DNA from: Nitrososphaerota archaeon | GTDB lineage: Archaea > Thermoproteota > Nitrososphaeria > Nitrososphaerales > Nitrosopumilaceae | Assembly: GCA_016201435.1 (NCBI GenBank) | Contig: JACQCT010000005.1 | Coordinates: forward strand, 1 to 64,000 | Direction of reading: 5' to 3' | Length of the DNA: 64,000 nucleotides | Program-made: the position numbers and the translations under genes | Shown here: positions 45,419 through 55,595 of the stretch, one piece after another | How the letters are laid out: each line of letters begins with the position of its first letter | Position numbering within the stretch: position 1 is the first letter of the stretch | Notes under the pieces: model-generated | Seen by the model: only the letters and a program-made list of their open reading frames with translations | Told to the model about the DNA's origin: nothing | Databases searched by the model: none

Positions 45419-45667
45419 TTGGGTTTTGAAAAACGCGAGATAGTCCTGATTATAGGTATTTTATTTTTAATGATAGGCATGTTGCCATTTATCGCTCCTG
45501 TTTATGCAGTTGTAATAGCGGTTGTAATTTATTTTGGCGTGCGCGTATTTGTTGGAAGAAGAAAAAAGCAAATACAAAAAGCTATGGGGGAGGGAATGTG
45601 TGCAGTTTGTGGTCAAAGAATTACAAATAACAAATGTCCGCAATGCGATACTAAAAATCAAACTTAG
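45419..45667 (+). CDS. Small membrane protein with C-terminal zinc ribbon
   Basis: 82 residues from a TTG start. Two hydrophobic helices (about 8-40) are followed by a basic stretch VGRRKKQIQK, then CAVCGQRITNNKCPQC, a typical rubredoxin-like knuckle pair binding one zinc. The zinc domain would face the cytosol. Thaumarchaea carry such short proteins, but I do not know a function. About 280 bp of gene-free DNA lie upstream with no clear signal. Confidence 0.7.
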   Translation: MGFEKREIVLIIGILFLMIGMLPFIAPVYAVVIAVVIYFGVRVFVGRRKKQIQKAMGEGMCAVCGQRITNNKCPQCDTKNQT

Positions 45668-45871
45668 AGTAACGTTCTTTTCGTCATTACTACCATGATT
45701 TTAATTCATTGAGGCAAAAGATTGTCTCATTCTCAATATAGGATAAGTTCTACGTACGGCTTATAATGTATAAAGGAGTACATTATTCATGCCTGCTTGT
45801 ACATATTGGGCATTAACAACTAGCTCAACTTTTACTCTATCAATACCTAAAATTGCAATATTTGTGATGAA

Positions 45872-48800
45872 ATGATAGTGCAGATGAGAGACCCTAGATT
45901 ATATCTTGTAATTGGATTTTTGGCAGTGGTCATACTATGTGTTCAAGTAAATCCTGTAATGGGCCAAAGCTCTATTACTGATAATGTTGTGATAAATGAA
46001 GTTGAAACAGATCCGCCAGGTGATGATTCTAAATCATTATTACAATGGGTAGAGCTGTACAATCCAACATCCCAACCAGTTAACATTGGTGGTTGGACAA
46101 TTGGGGCTACAACTGGCTTGCGAAATACATACACGATTTCTGCTGGCACAAATATTCCAAGCGGTAAATTTTTGACATATACATTTGGGCCATCATGGTT
46201 TCCACATATTGGTGCAGTTGTTCAACTAAAAGATGCAAATGGCATGGTCATAAACCAAACTCCACCGCTCGATGACCAGCAAAATGACTTTAATAGTTGG
46301 CAGAGAATTGCAGATGGATTTAACACAAACTCTAGTAGTGACTGGGCATTCAAAATAGCAACAACAGGCAGTTCAAATGGAATGCTGTCTTCAACTGGAA
46401 CCTCTTCTGCACTAAGTATTGCAGTTGTGACTGATAAAACAAATTATATTTTTGGTGATATGGTAAAAATAAGCGGCCAGGTTTCAAAACAAACTAACAT
46501 ACCAAATCTAAGCTATATCCCAGAACAAATCAAAATAATTGTCACAGGACCCGGATTTCAAAAAACAATCATGGTATATCCTGATAACCATCTTCAATAT
46601 GAAACAGATTTGAAAGCTGATCAGCTGGTGGGATTTAACGAAGGCGATTACAAAGTTTCTGTAACTTACTCAGATGCATCTGCAAATACGCAATTTACCC
46701 TAAGTGAGCAAGCATATGTTCCACCACCACAGCAAGCACAGACTGCACTAACATTTGCCACTGACAAGCCATCTTACATTTTAGGAGATCCGATAAATAT
46801 TGTGGGAAATGTTTCTAAAGTCATCCCGCTTACTGCTGTGACTTACAAAGTATATGATCCTAATAATGTCCAAGTCTATGATGGGACTTTGTTTCCTGAT
46901 ACACAAGGAAGAATCAGTTCGTCTAATTATTATCACACAGGTGCTACAGTATACGGCGTTGTTGTAAATCCGGTAAACCCAGTTTATGGAAGATATGATA
47001 TTGTTGCAAAATATGATACGGCACAAACAACTGCCTCGTTTAACTTGATACAACAGCCAACTCTGAGCGCCCCAATAGTGGTAACTACAGACAAACAGGC
47101 ATACGGATTAGGTGACAGTGTAACAATTTCAGGCCGCACAAATTTGATTGGAGTGTATGATTTTCAAATCGAGATAGTACAATCCTATACATCAGGTGTT
47201 GTTCGTTCAACCTTTGATGTCAAAAGCGCATTAAATGTTGCATCAGATGGTACATTCACATACAAACTGCCAATCCCAGGTACATCGGATAGATTTGGAA
47301 GCTACAGGGTAACAATATCTGAAAAATCCTACAAGGCTCAAGCAGATTTTAATGTAGTACAAGATCCAAGTATTTTTGTAGCAACAAATTCAGGACCCTT
47401 ATCCATTACAACGGATCAATCTTCTTATGCAATAGGTGACTCGTTTAACATTTCAGGTAACATTGCATCAAACCAGCTCACGACAGCTACTAGTCTTATT
47501 ATTACGGTATTAAACGCAGATGGCACTGCACTAATATCAAAAGCTAATACTGCTCCAAACCTTTCAGGAGGAATAGGGTCAGGTGTGGTAGATACCCCTC
47601 TGACATTTTATGCATATCCTGATAGCAATGGCAACTACAAAATCCAGGAAACATTATACCGTAGTGTCTTTGGGACTGGTACGTATACACTTAAAGTCAC
47701 ATATAATAAACTGACATCTAGTACATCATTTTCAGTTTATGATCCACTAGTAACAGGAAATCAAGCTGTGATAGCAAGTACAGACAAGCAAGTTTATGGT
47801 GCTGGAGAGACAGTACATCTGACTGGTAAACTAGCTAGTTTTGTAGACACCTCATCATACACAGTCACACTAACACTGCCTGATGGTAGTTTGATCACAA
47901 ATCCTTTGACAATCACAAATGGATTTTTCTCTTGGGATTGGACCATACCAAACTCCTCTACCACTCACGGAACTCTGGCAACTATAATCAACTCTGGAAG
48001 GCAAAATGTTGTAACCATAAATAATTATCCAAATACATATGGAATCTACAGAATAACAATTGGCTCAAATCATGCCAAGACTGACTTGTTCTTTGGTGTT
48101 TCTAAAAACCCACAAACTGAAACCACGCTGTCCCCATTTTTCCTGCAGACAGACAAAACAGACTATACCACCACTCAAACAGTCCAAGTCTTTGGTCAGG
48201 TAATTCCACAAGTTAACACTGCCGCACTTGAACAAAATACCATGATTAACATTCTTGTATATACTGGTACTGGACAGGAGGTCTCAAGAGCAACAGTTCA
48301 AGTAAACGCAGGAGGTCAATTCCAAACATCACTAGAGTTGCGTCCTGGAGTCTTTCAAACTGGCACATACAAGATTTACGGAAGCTACCTTGGTACATCT
48401 TCACAGGCAAGCTTTAACGTAACTGATCCATTTACCACATCATCAAACAAACTTACATTGTTGATGACAACTGATAAAGACAAATATCTTCCGGGCCAGA
48501 CTGTTTTAATTACTGGCAGAACTGGTTATATAATATCCATTAATTCTGTTGATATTTCTATTGGACTTGCAGATGATACCATAGTAAGCGAAGGACAAAT
48601 AGTATCAAAACAAGGCAGTGTGTTGCCAAAACATACTGTTCCCTTTGATCAAACAAGCTCTTTTAGTTATGATTATAAAATTCCCAACAATGCAAAACTT
48701 GGAAACTATGTTGTAATGGCAAGTGTGCCATTTGGAATATTTAATGTTCCATTCCAAGTTGTAGATCAATTACCAAATGTAGTACCAGCTCCCGAGGTAA

Positions 48801-49330
48801 ATGCAACTCAAGAAAACACAACACAAGGAACACCTCAAATAATTACTCCATCTAGAACACCAAGTACAATTGGACCTATCCAGAAAACAATTCTTTCAAA
48901 TATGATGACAATTGAAAAAGTAAATAGAATAACAGATTCATTTATTCCAATAACCCTTAAAGAAAAAACTACTGGGAATTCCACCTTCTATCCAAGAATG
49001 ATTGATGGATTGCTGCGCGTAAACCCAGGTGATGAATCAAGTGTTAACCTCAAGGTGACTCTAGAAGATGGAACATGCTTGATAGGTCCAGACTCTGATT
49101 GCAAGATTATATCTTCTACTCAAAACTCTGGTTTACTATACCAGCCAGTCCAAGTAGGCAACCAAAACTTTTTGGTTGGATATGCTGGCTCTGGGGATAG
49201 GCTAGAGAAATTTACAATCTTGCCAGCAGATGAGAATGCGGTAATTCAAGATGGGCAGTGGAATATCCAAGTTCTAAAGAAAGACCAGCCATCTAGATTC
49301 TACTATCAGATTACATACGTGTCTAAATAG
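45872..49330 (+). CDS. Giant secreted protein with lamin-tail domain and MG2/Ig-like repeats
   Basis: 1152 residues with a signal peptide (hydrophobic core about 10-28, ending VMGQSS). A lamin-tail domain fills about 38-155 (NVVINEVETDPPGDDSKSLL, QWVELYNPT, IGGWTIG). At least seven repeats of about 100-110 residues follow, each opening with TDK-x2-Y-x-x-GD-x-V-x-I-SG (for example TDKQAYGLGDSVTISGR), which look like MG2/alpha-2-macroglobulin-type beta sandwiches. A C-terminal domain has a Cys pair (TCLIGPDSDCKI). No membrane anchor. Probably a surface-layer associated adhesion or structural protein. Confidence 0.85.
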   Translation: MIVQMRDPRLYLVIGFLAVVILCVQVNPVMGQSSITDNVVINEVETDPPGDDSKSLLQWVELYNPTSQPVNIGGWTIGATTGLRNTYTISAGTNIPSGKFLTYTFGPSWFPHIGAVVQLKDANGMVINQTPPLDDQQNDFNSWQRIADGFNTNSSSDWAFKIATTGSSNGMLSSTGTSSALSIAVVTDKTNYIFGDMVKISGQVSKQTNIPNLSYIPEQIKIIVTGPGFQKTIMVYPDNHLQYETDLKADQLVGFNEGDYKVSVTYSDASANTQFTLSEQAYVPPPQQAQTALTFATDKPSYILGDPINIVGNVSKVIPLTAVTYKVYDPNNVQVYDGTLFPDTQGRISSSNYYHTGATVYGVVVNPVNPVYGRYDIVAKYDTAQTTASFNLIQQPTLSAPIVVTTDKQAYGLGDSVTISGRTNLIGVYDFQIEIVQSYTSGVVRSTFDVKSALNVASDGTFTYKLPIPGTSDRFGSYRVTISEKSYKAQADFNVVQDPSIFVATNSGPLSITTDQSSYAIGDSFNISGNIASNQLTTATSLIITVLNADGTALISKANTAPNLSGGIGSGVVDTPLTFYAYPDSNGNYKIQETLYRSVFGTGTYTLKVTYNKLTSSTSFSVYDPLVTGNQAVIASTDKQVYGAGETVHLTGKLASFVDTSSYTVTLTLPDGSLITNPLTITNGFFSWDWTIPNSSTTHGTLATIINSGRQNVVTINNYPNTYGIYRITIGSNHAKTDLFFGVSKNPQTETTLSPFFLQTDKTDYTTTQTVQVFGQVIPQVNTAALEQNTMINILVYTGTGQEVSRATVQVNAGGQFQTSLELRPGVFQTGTYKIYGSYLGTSSQASFNVTDPFTTSSNKLTLLMTTDKDKYLPGQTVLITGRTGYIISINSVDISIGLADDTIVSEGQIVSKQGSVLPKHTVPFDQTSSFSYDYKIPNNAKLGNYVVMASVPFGIFNVPFQVVDQLPNVVPAPEVNATQENTTQGTPQIITPSRTPSTIGPIQKTILSNMMTIEKVNRITDSFIPITLKEKTTGNSTFYPRMIDGLLRVNPGDESSVNLKVTLEDGTCLIGPDSDCKIISSTQNSGLLYQPVQVGNQNFLVGYAGSGDRLEKFTILPADENAVIQDGQWNIQVLKKDQPSRFYYQITYVSK

Positions 49331-49382
49331 ACATAATTACAAACATCACTTTTTTGGTAGTTTATTATACATCTTATACAAG

Positions 49383-49907
49383 ATGAAAAATGATATGCAA
49401 ATTCAGGTTTTGATGTTCAAGCAGGACGATCCAAAAAAATGTACTGCTGCAAAACTTGTTAAATTTGGAATTGCAAAAGATGTAAGAAGTACTTTGTCAA
49501 ACACATTAATTTTAGATCCTTTTGCAGATAAAGTCATTTTAAAAAATGATAGATTTATTGCTGACTCTATAACTGGAATTGACTGTTCGTGGGAATTTGC
49601 ACAGGAAACATTTGTAAAAAAATTTTTTGGCATACATAGAAAACTCCCACCACTTTTTGCCGGTAATCCAGTTAATTATTCAAAACTAAGCAAGCTTACA
49701 ACAGTGGAAGCAATAGCAGGTGCATTGTTTATTATGGAATTCAATGATCTTGCACATGAAATGTTGAACAAATTCAAATGGGGACATACTTTTTATGATC
49801 TAAACAAAAATCTTCTTGAAGACTACTCAAAAGCGCATTCCGAAGAAGAGATCAACTCTATCCTAAAAGAATATGATATTTATGATATTGCTGTAGAGCG
49901 TTACTAG
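49383..49907 (+). CDS. Tsr3-like rRNA aminocarboxypropyltransferase
   Basis: 174 residues of the Tsr3/DUF367 family. DDPKKCTAAKLVKFGIAKDV opens with the conserved K-C-T; LILDPFADKVI, GIDCSWEF, RKLPPLFAGNPVNY and VEAIAGALFI are typical. In eukaryotes and archaea, Tsr3 transfers the aminocarboxypropyl group of SAM to a small-subunit rRNA uridine, a late ribosome maturation step. ATG start. Confidence 0.9.
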   Translation: MKNDMQIQVLMFKQDDPKKCTAAKLVKFGIAKDVRSTLSNTLILDPFADKVILKNDRFIADSITGIDCSWEFAQETFVKKFFGIHRKLPPLFAGNPVNYSKLSKLTTVEAIAGALFIMEFNDLAHEMLNKFKWGHTFYDLNKNLLEDYSKAHSEEEINSILKEYDIYDIAVERY

Positions 49908-49977
49908 GATGTTTTTTAATGTATAAAGAGACAAGTAGAGATTTATTCAACCATTTTTTCCAAACCGTTAGATAATA

Positions 49978-52326
49978 ATGTCTGCTGAAAAATCATCACC
50001 AGGTCTTGTACGTAGTCTATCACTACTTGACATAACGATGGTTGGAATTGCAGCAATGATAGGAGGTTCGATCTTTAATCTGGTGGGACCAGCTGTACAT
50101 GAAGCTGGTCCAGCATTAATTGTAGCCTTTGTATTTAGCGGAGTAATCAGCTTCTTTACAGCATTGACTTACGCAGAACTAGGTTCTGCGTTTCCAGAAG
50201 CAGGTGGTGGTTATCGATGGGTAAAAGAAGGACTACCAAGGCCAAATGCGTTTATCAGCGGATGGACTGCGTGGTTTGCCCATATGATTGCAGGAAGCTT
50301 GTACGCAGTTTCCTTTGGATCATTTTTTGGAAGCTTGCTTACAAATGTAGGGCTTTCCTCTGAATACGGTGGAGTATCCTTGGAGAAAATTATTGCCACA
50401 ATTTCAATAATTATTTTCACATATGTAAATTACAGAGGGGCTTCACTTACAGGCAAAGTTGGAAATGGACTAACATTTATGCAACTTGCGATTATTGTAG
50501 TTCTAATCATTGCAGGCATCTACGCATTGAGTTTTACAAACCCTAACTGGACAGCAAACTTTCAGAACTTTTTACCAAAGGGAATGACAGGGTTGGTTTT
50601 AGGAATGGGCATTACATACATTGCTTTTGAAGGCTATGAAATAATTGTACAAACCGGAGAAGAAGTTAAAAATCCAAAAAGGAATATTCCAAAGGCAATC
50701 TTCATTACACTTGGAGTTGTTACTGTTCTTTACATTGTTTTTACTTTTGCTTTCTTAGGTGGACTGGATCCGTCTAAAACTGGTAAAGATGCATGGAATT
50801 TCATAGGTGATTATCAAGAGCTGGGAATAGCACAAGCAGCAAAATTTCTACTACCTTATGGAATGATAGCAGTACTAGTTGGCGGTCTGATCTCCACTAT
50901 TGCAGCACTAAGTGCAACTACGTTTTCCTCAAGTAGAGTTTCATTTGCCATGGGAAGACAGTACAACCTACCTTCCATCTTTAGCTCAATTCATCCAAAA
51001 TATCATACTCCTCACTTTGCAATAATCGCATCAGGTTTCATCATGCTTGTGATGGCTGTATGGCTACCGATTGAACAGCTAGCACTTGCAGCTGGAGTGA
51101 TGTTCCTATTCTTGTTTACACAGGTAAATTGGGCGGGAATCCAAATCAGAAGACTTTATGGTCATAAGCTTGATTATGGATTCAAAATCCCATTCTTTCC
51201 ACTTATGCCAATTATTGGCATATGTTGTAAATTAGGGCTTGCTATTTTTCTTCTAATTTACAATCCACTGAGCTGGGCAATTGCTTTTGTCTGGATATTG
51301 ATTGGATTTTCTATTTACAAATTATATATTTCAAAAAAGGAGATTGAACATTACGCACCATTAGTAGCAAATGAGGGACCCACTCATCGAAAAGATTATC
51401 GCATAATGATAGTATCCAACAAGAAAACAGTTGAAAAATTGGTAAAGATAGCATCAGCAATTGCAAAAAATAAAGACGGTGAAATTTCTCTTCTAAGTGT
51501 GGTAACAATACCTATTCAAATACCTCTCTTTATGGGACAAGGATTTACTGAACCTACCATGCGTTCAGTTGGAGATATAAAAAAATCCTTACCTGAATCA
51601 TCAGATTACAGATATCTGGTAAGATTAACACATGACACAACAGAAGCCATTCTAGCAACAGTTGAAGAACAAGGAATTAACTTACTTGTGATGGATTTCT
51701 ACGATCTTCGCAACAACAGAAAATTACTATCACTTACTACGTGTGATATACTCGGGGTGCATATCAAAAAAGAATTTGAAAAAGAACTTTCTCGTATTGT
51801 AGTATTATATGATAAAGGAAGACACTCTGACCTAGGAGTTGAAGTAGCAAGTGCATTTTCCAATACTTTGGGAAGCAGTATGCGAATTGTAAGGGGCGTA
51901 GTTGAATCACCTGAAGAAGAACGTGACATATTGGGAAAAATTAATGAAAAGATGTTTGATTTAGATCTTAAGAAAGTTCCTGTTGAAAGAATCTACCCAA
52001 CAACCGAGGACATTACTAAAGACTTGTTGCAAAACCTAAACAAAGATCCAGAGATTGTCATAGTAGGAGCAGGAAATCAATCGGATCAAGCTTTTAGTCC
52101 AAAGACATTAGCTATTATAGGAAAATCAGATTATAGTGTATTTGTTGTGCGTGACTCTAGGTTTTCAAATATCAGAGCTCGATACTTTTGGCATATGATT
52201 GCCCCTAGACTTAGGGAAAATAAATTCATCTATAATATGTATATCGAGACCATGAAATTGATGGCTTTTGTGAGATCAAAGAAGAAACCTCTCTCCGACG
52301 AAGATTATTTTGCACCAAAAATGTAA
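49978..52326 (+). CDS. APC-family amino acid permease with C-terminal Usp-like domain
   Basis: 782 residues. Residues 15-455 hold about twelve transmembrane helices of the APC/AAT type (TMVGIAAMIGGSIFNLVGPA in helix 1, with the broken-helix glycine run, and ITYIAFEGYEIIVQTGEEVK in helix 6). The C-terminal 320 residues are soluble, with two Usp-like alpha-beta halves (RKDYRIMIVSNKKTVEKLVK and RIVVLYDKGRHSDLGVEVAS), as in other archaeal permeases fused to universal stress domains. The tail probably senses nucleotides and controls transport. The transported substrate is unknown. Confidence 0.9.
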   Translation: MSAEKSSPGLVRSLSLLDITMVGIAAMIGGSIFNLVGPAVHEAGPALIVAFVFSGVISFFTALTYAELGSAFPEAGGGYRWVKEGLPRPNAFISGWTAWFAHMIAGSLYAVSFGSFFGSLLTNVGLSSEYGGVSLEKIIATISIIIFTYVNYRGASLTGKVGNGLTFMQLAIIVVLIIAGIYALSFTNPNWTANFQNFLPKGMTGLVLGMGITYIAFEGYEIIVQTGEEVKNPKRNIPKAIFITLGVVTVLYIVFTFAFLGGLDPSKTGKDAWNFIGDYQELGIAQAAKFLLPYGMIAVLVGGLISTIAALSATTFSSSRVSFAMGRQYNLPSIFSSIHPKYHTPHFAIIASGFIMLVMAVWLPIEQLALAAGVMFLFLFTQVNWAGIQIRRLYGHKLDYGFKIPFFPLMPIIGICCKLGLAIFLLIYNPLSWAIAFVWILIGFSIYKLYISKKEIEHYAPLVANEGPTHRKDYRIMIVSNKKTVEKLVKIASAIAKNKDGEISLLSVVTIPIQIPLFMGQGFTEPTMRSVGDIKKSLPESSDYRYLVRLTHDTTEAILATVEEQGINLLVMDFYDLRNNRKLLSLTTCDILGVHIKKEFEKELSRIVVLYDKGRHSDLGVEVASAFSNTLGSSMRIVRGVVESPEEERDILGKINEKMFDLDLKKVPVERIYPTTEDITKDLLQNLNKDPEIVIVGAGNQSDQAFSPKTLAIIGKSDYSVFVVRDSRFSNIRARYFWHMIAPRLRENKFIYNMYIETMKLMAFVRSKKKPLSDEDYFAPKM

Positions 52327-52359
52327 TCCCTTGTTAGATTTTTTGTATGTTCTAACAAT

Positions 52360-52369
52360 GTTAAAATAG
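52360..52369 (+). promoter_or_regulatory. TATA-box candidate for rnpB
   Basis: GTTAAAATAG lies 24-33 bp before the predicted first base of the RNase P RNA, at the spacing expected of an archaeal TATA box. Position-based inference. Confidence 0.4.
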
Positions 52370-52392
52370 AAATTTCTAGTTATGGTTATCAA

Positions 52393-52675
52393 GGTGCGAG
52401 CTGGTGAACGAGCTACTGCTAAGGCAGAGGAAACTCCTCCCTCCATGCAGTAAATGTGATCCAGAGATGGATAGTCAGAGATGGCTGGCTACAGAACAGA
52501 AAAAAATCCAACCCGGCGTACTGTGATGGAAAAACCTGAGGTTTCCGGTAAGGAGTGAAAAAGCTGACCCACAAGGAGCAAGGCCAAACAAAACTAAAAG
52601 CGCTGCACTTGGTTTAGGTAGGCCGCATAGCTGAATCTCGTGAAAACAGAAGGAGGGTTACGTCTAGCACGCACC
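52393..52675 (+). ncRNA. rnpB: RNase P RNA
   Basis: About 283 nt with the features of archaeal RNase P RNA. The ends pair (GGTGCG at 52393 with CGCACC at 52670-52675, P1). A 5' conserved element AGAGGAAACTCCTCC (CR-I region) and GCAGTAAATGTGATCC follow. The 3' conserved segment ACAGAAGGAGGGTTACG (CR-V/P4 3' strand) precedes the P1 closing strand. The RNA cleaves 5' leaders from pre-tRNAs with archaeal protein subunits. The ends are judged from P1 pairing. It fills the gap between the permease and the next gene. Confidence 0.92.
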
Positions 52676-52676
52676 A

Positions 52677-52686
52677 TTTTGTTTTT
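52677..52686 (+). terminator. T-rich terminator candidate after rnpB
   Basis: TTTTGTTTTT starts two bases after the P1 strand of the RNase P RNA, matching the oligo-T termination typical of archaea. Confidence 0.4.
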
Positions 52687-52717
52687 ATTATACTTGAAAT
52701 GATGATAGATTTTGTTA

Positions 52718-53857
52718 TTACACTGCTGACTTTTTATCGAACCTGTCAGCCCAATGTTTTCGTTCTTCGTATTCTAGTGTTCTAGCTGGACCTGTATCTT
52801 TTGGTCTATTGGCACTATCCTTTAGTTTTTTGTTACTCCAGAATAACACTCCACCGGCTACAACCGCCCCAAAGATTGCCATTCCGTAGATTACTCCGAC
52901 TGGAAGTCCATTTGATGTGTCACCACCTGCAGATCGTGGAGTAGTGCCAAATGCAGGTGTACCGCCTACGCTAGTTGTAACTGCATGGCCCTCTATGTTG
53001 ACTGTAGCTGAACTTGCATGTTGGACTGTTGTAAGTTTGTAATTAGTATCTGTGGAAAAATCTATCATATTTTGTGTTGGTTTTTGAGATCCTGTGTCGA
53101 GGCCACTTTGTCCCATAGCGTAGGTTGTTATTGCCACTTTTTGTCCTTTATACCCAAAGCTGCTAGTCTCAGATATTATAAATGCCGGATCAAAAAGATG
53201 GTTCCATTGATCGATTGGTACTTGTAATATGCTACTTGCATCAATCAAATTATTTTTCAAAGCATCTTCTGCCTTTGTTCCTTGGATATTAGAATAAACA
53301 TCTGGTACTGCCTCTTTCACAAAGCTTATTGGATCATTAACTTCCACATCACCATACTGTGCTGTTTTTATGATGACGGGATCTTTTATTGTAAGTCCCA
53401 TCCATGCAGCATCAATTATTGTTGGGTCATTATCATTATCTCCTTTTTTTATGACATAACTTGTTAATGTTGGAATTAATTCAAGATTGTAATCAATTGA
53501 TGCTGACTTCGCATCTCCTGCAAGGGTTGCAGTATATTCCACGGTCAAGTCTGTTATGATTACAGGGCTTTTCTGATCACGTGTTAGTGCTGTATTTAGT
53601 CGGTGCATCAAATCTTGAACGCTAGTATTGTTAGAGTTTTCAGTAAAACTTATGGTGTAATTCTTGCCTGCCAAGAGATCCTTTAGCTTGCCACCATTTG
53701 GATATTCAATAAATGCTGATTCCAAAAACTTGAAGGTTGCTTGTGTAGGAGTATCAGATGCACTGAGATATACGGAAAGATCTGAAGTTGCCCAAATTGG
53801 AGAAATGCTGCCAAAAATCAATAAACCAATTAATCCTAATGCAAAATACCTACCCAT
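52718..53857 (-). CDS. Secreted, C-terminally membrane-anchored protein of unknown function
   Basis: 379 residues from an ATG at 53857 whose product begins with a clean signal peptide (MGRYFALGLIGLLIF, ending SPIWATS). A TTG at 53914 would add 19 residues before it. The ectodomain has repeated Asx and Thr-rich beta strands. A C-terminal hydrophobic helix (VIYGMAIFGAVVAGGVLFWS) precedes a basic, charged cytoplasmic tail. I do not recognise a domain. The layout fits a thaumarchaeal surface protein. It lies divergently from cofD, with about 136 bp between starts. Confidence 0.65.
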   Translation of the reverse strand: MGRYFALGLIGLLIFGSISPIWATSDLSVYLSASDTPTQATFKFLESAFIEYPNGGKLKDLLAGKNYTISFTENSNNTSVQDLMHRLNTALTRDQKSPVIITDLTVEYTATLAGDAKSASIDYNLELIPTLTSYVIKKGDNDNDPTIIDAAWMGLTIKDPVIIKTAQYGDVEVNDPISFVKEAVPDVYSNIQGTKAEDALKNNLIDASSILQVPIDQWNHLFDPAFIISETSSFGYKGQKVAITTYAMGQSGLDTGSQKPTQNMIDFSTDTNYKLTTVQHASSATVNIEGHAVTTSVGGTPAFGTTPRSAGGDTSNGLPVGVIYGMAIFGAVVAGGVLFWSNKKLKDSANRPKDTGPARTLEYEERKHWADRFDKKSAV

Positions 53858-53993
53858 AGTCACGTTCAGACTACTTTTAGGGTCGGTAATAAATCTTATC
53901 GTAAATACTATCAATAAAATTGAAAATCTGTTTTTGTGGCAAAAGTAATATTGTGCATACTAACATTACCAATCTTCGTAGGAAATTGGAAAA

Positions 53994-54914
53994 ATGATAA
54001 CAATACTTGCAGGGGGCACTGGCTCCGTTAAACTAGTCCGAGGAATATCCTCACAAACAAGAGATATCAACGTGATATCAAACGTTGGTGATAATTACTG
54101 GCTTTATGGTCTGTATATTTGTCCAGACATTGATACCATTCTTTATGGACTTGCTGATTTGCTTGATGGAGAAAAAGGCTGGGGAATAAAAAAAGACACC
54201 TATAATTTCTTGCGTCAAATGGAAATGTTAGGAGAAGAGACTTGGTTTAAAATTGGTGACAGAGATGCGGCAATTCATCTTTTGCGAACAAACATGCTCA
54301 AAAATGGCAAGAATCTATCTGATATTACCACATGGCTGTGCCAGAAGTTTGCTATTGATATAAAAATAATTCCTGTCACAGATAATACTGTAGAGACAAG
54401 AATTGTTACAAACAAAGGTGATCTTCACCTTCAAGAATTCTGGGTAAAACACAAAGGACAAGACAATGTTGAGGGAATAAAATATCTTGGAGCAGACAAA
54501 GCTAGAGCAAATCCTGCAGCTGTAAATGCAATACATGATTCTAAATTGGTTATAATTGCACCAGGAAATCCACTGACAAGCATAGGACCTATTCTTTCAA
54601 TTAAAGGGATAAAAAAAGAACTATCTAAATCAAAAAAGAAAGTTGTTGTAGTAAGTCCACTGATTGGAAACAACTCAGTTAGTGGTCCTGCTGCTAAATA
54701 CATGGAAGCAGCTGGCATGGAGGTATCAGTGTATGGACTTGCAAAAATGTATTCTGATGTGGCTTCTCATATCGTGATAGATTCCTCTGATAGGCTTTTA
54801 ACAAGAAAAATAGAAAATTTAGACATGAAAGTGTATGAAACTAAAATAAAAATGAAAGACAAAAAAGATGAAGATGCTTTTGCGTCTTTTATTTTAAAAC
54901 AAGTGCATGTCTAA
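53994..54914 (+). CDS. cofD: 2-phospho-L-lactate transferase CofD
   Basis: 306 residues starting MITILAGGTGSVKLVRGIS, the CofD signature. NVGDNYWLYGLYICPDIDTI, WFKIGDRDAAIHLLRT and VIIAPGNPLTSIGPIL match the FO- and nucleotide-binding loops. It transfers the phospholactyl (or phosphoenolpyruvyl) group from a GDP-linked donor to FO, making F420-0. It overlaps cofC by 8 bp, so the donor-making enzyme is translated from the same mRNA. Confidence 0.94.
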   Translation: MITILAGGTGSVKLVRGISSQTRDINVISNVGDNYWLYGLYICPDIDTILYGLADLLDGEKGWGIKKDTYNFLRQMEMLGEETWFKIGDRDAAIHLLRTNMLKNGKNLSDITTWLCQKFAIDIKIIPVTDNTVETRIVTNKGDLHLQEFWVKHKGQDNVEGIKYLGADKARANPAAVNAIHDSKLVIIAPGNPLTSIGPILSIKGIKKELSKSKKKVVVVSPLIGNNSVSGPAAKYMEAAGMEVSVYGLAKMYSDVASHIVIDSSDRLLTRKIENLDMKVYETKIKMKDKKDEDAFASFILKQVHV

Positions 54915-55545
54915 ATTACGCACAGGCGCAATTGTTCCAGTAAAAACTTTTTCAAAAGCTAAAACACGACTAAACTTGTCATACGAAAAAACAGAGGATC
55001 TTTGTAAGATAATGCTAGAAGAAGTCTTACAGACAATTTCACAATCCGATATTATAGAAAAAATTACAGTTGTAAGTAAAGATGAATCTGCCTTTAAGAT
55101 TGGGAAAAAATTTGGTGTTGTTGAAATTTACGATGAAAAAGAACAGGGTGTAAACAGTGCAGTTGCAATGGCAGACAAGTATTTTTTGGACGAGGGATTT
55201 GGTGCGACAATCGTGTTTCCTCAAGATATTCCTCTCATGAAAACCGAGGATATACAGACGCTGTATGATTTTCAAATGCCTGACAAGTGCGTACTTGTGG
55301 TGCCCTCAAGAAGATTTGATGGGACAAATGCGCTATTTAGAAGCCCAGTAGACATCATGGAAACTCATTATGATGAGGACAGCTATAAAATACATCTAAC
55401 TACTGCAAATAACAAATCTGCAAAATCTGCACTAGTTTTGATTAGAAGAATAATGCTTGATGTAGATGAACCAGAAGATCTTCAAACTATTTTAAAATAC
55501 TCGAAATCACCAATTTCAAAAATGCTTGAGGATTTGTTAATCTAA
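54907..55545 (+). CDS. cofC: 2-phospho-L-lactate guanylyltransferase CofC
   Basis: 212 residues of the CofC/MobA-like nucleotidyltransferase fold. The N-terminal GAIVPVKTFSKAKTRLN contains the nucleotide-binding K-x-x-x-x-K-T-R-L pattern. VFPQDIPLMKTEDI holds the metal-binding Asp. DEDSYKIHLTTA and DVDEPEDLQTIL follow near the C-terminus. It makes the activated phospholactate (or phosphoenolpyruvate) donor used by CofD. Overlap with cofD of 8 bp. Confidence 0.93.
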   Translation: MSKLRTGAIVPVKTFSKAKTRLNLSYEKTEDLCKIMLEEVLQTISQSDIIEKITVVSKDESAFKIGKKFGVVEIYDEKEQGVNSAVAMADKYFLDEGFGATIVFPQDIPLMKTEDIQTLYDFQMPDKCVLVVPSRRFDGTNALFRSPVDIMETHYDEDSYKIHLTTANNKSAKSALVLIRRIMLDVDEPEDLQTILKYSKSPISKMLEDLLI

Positions 55546-55595
55546 CATTATAATTTTCAAAACTAAATTTTAGATTATAATTGGTGTCAATACAT

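Noticed and set aside
45339-45430. A 29-codon frame starting MIQYECKFSD before the zinc-ribbon membrane protein
   Set aside because: Only one Cys, it overlaps the next start and has no recognisable domain, so support is too weak.
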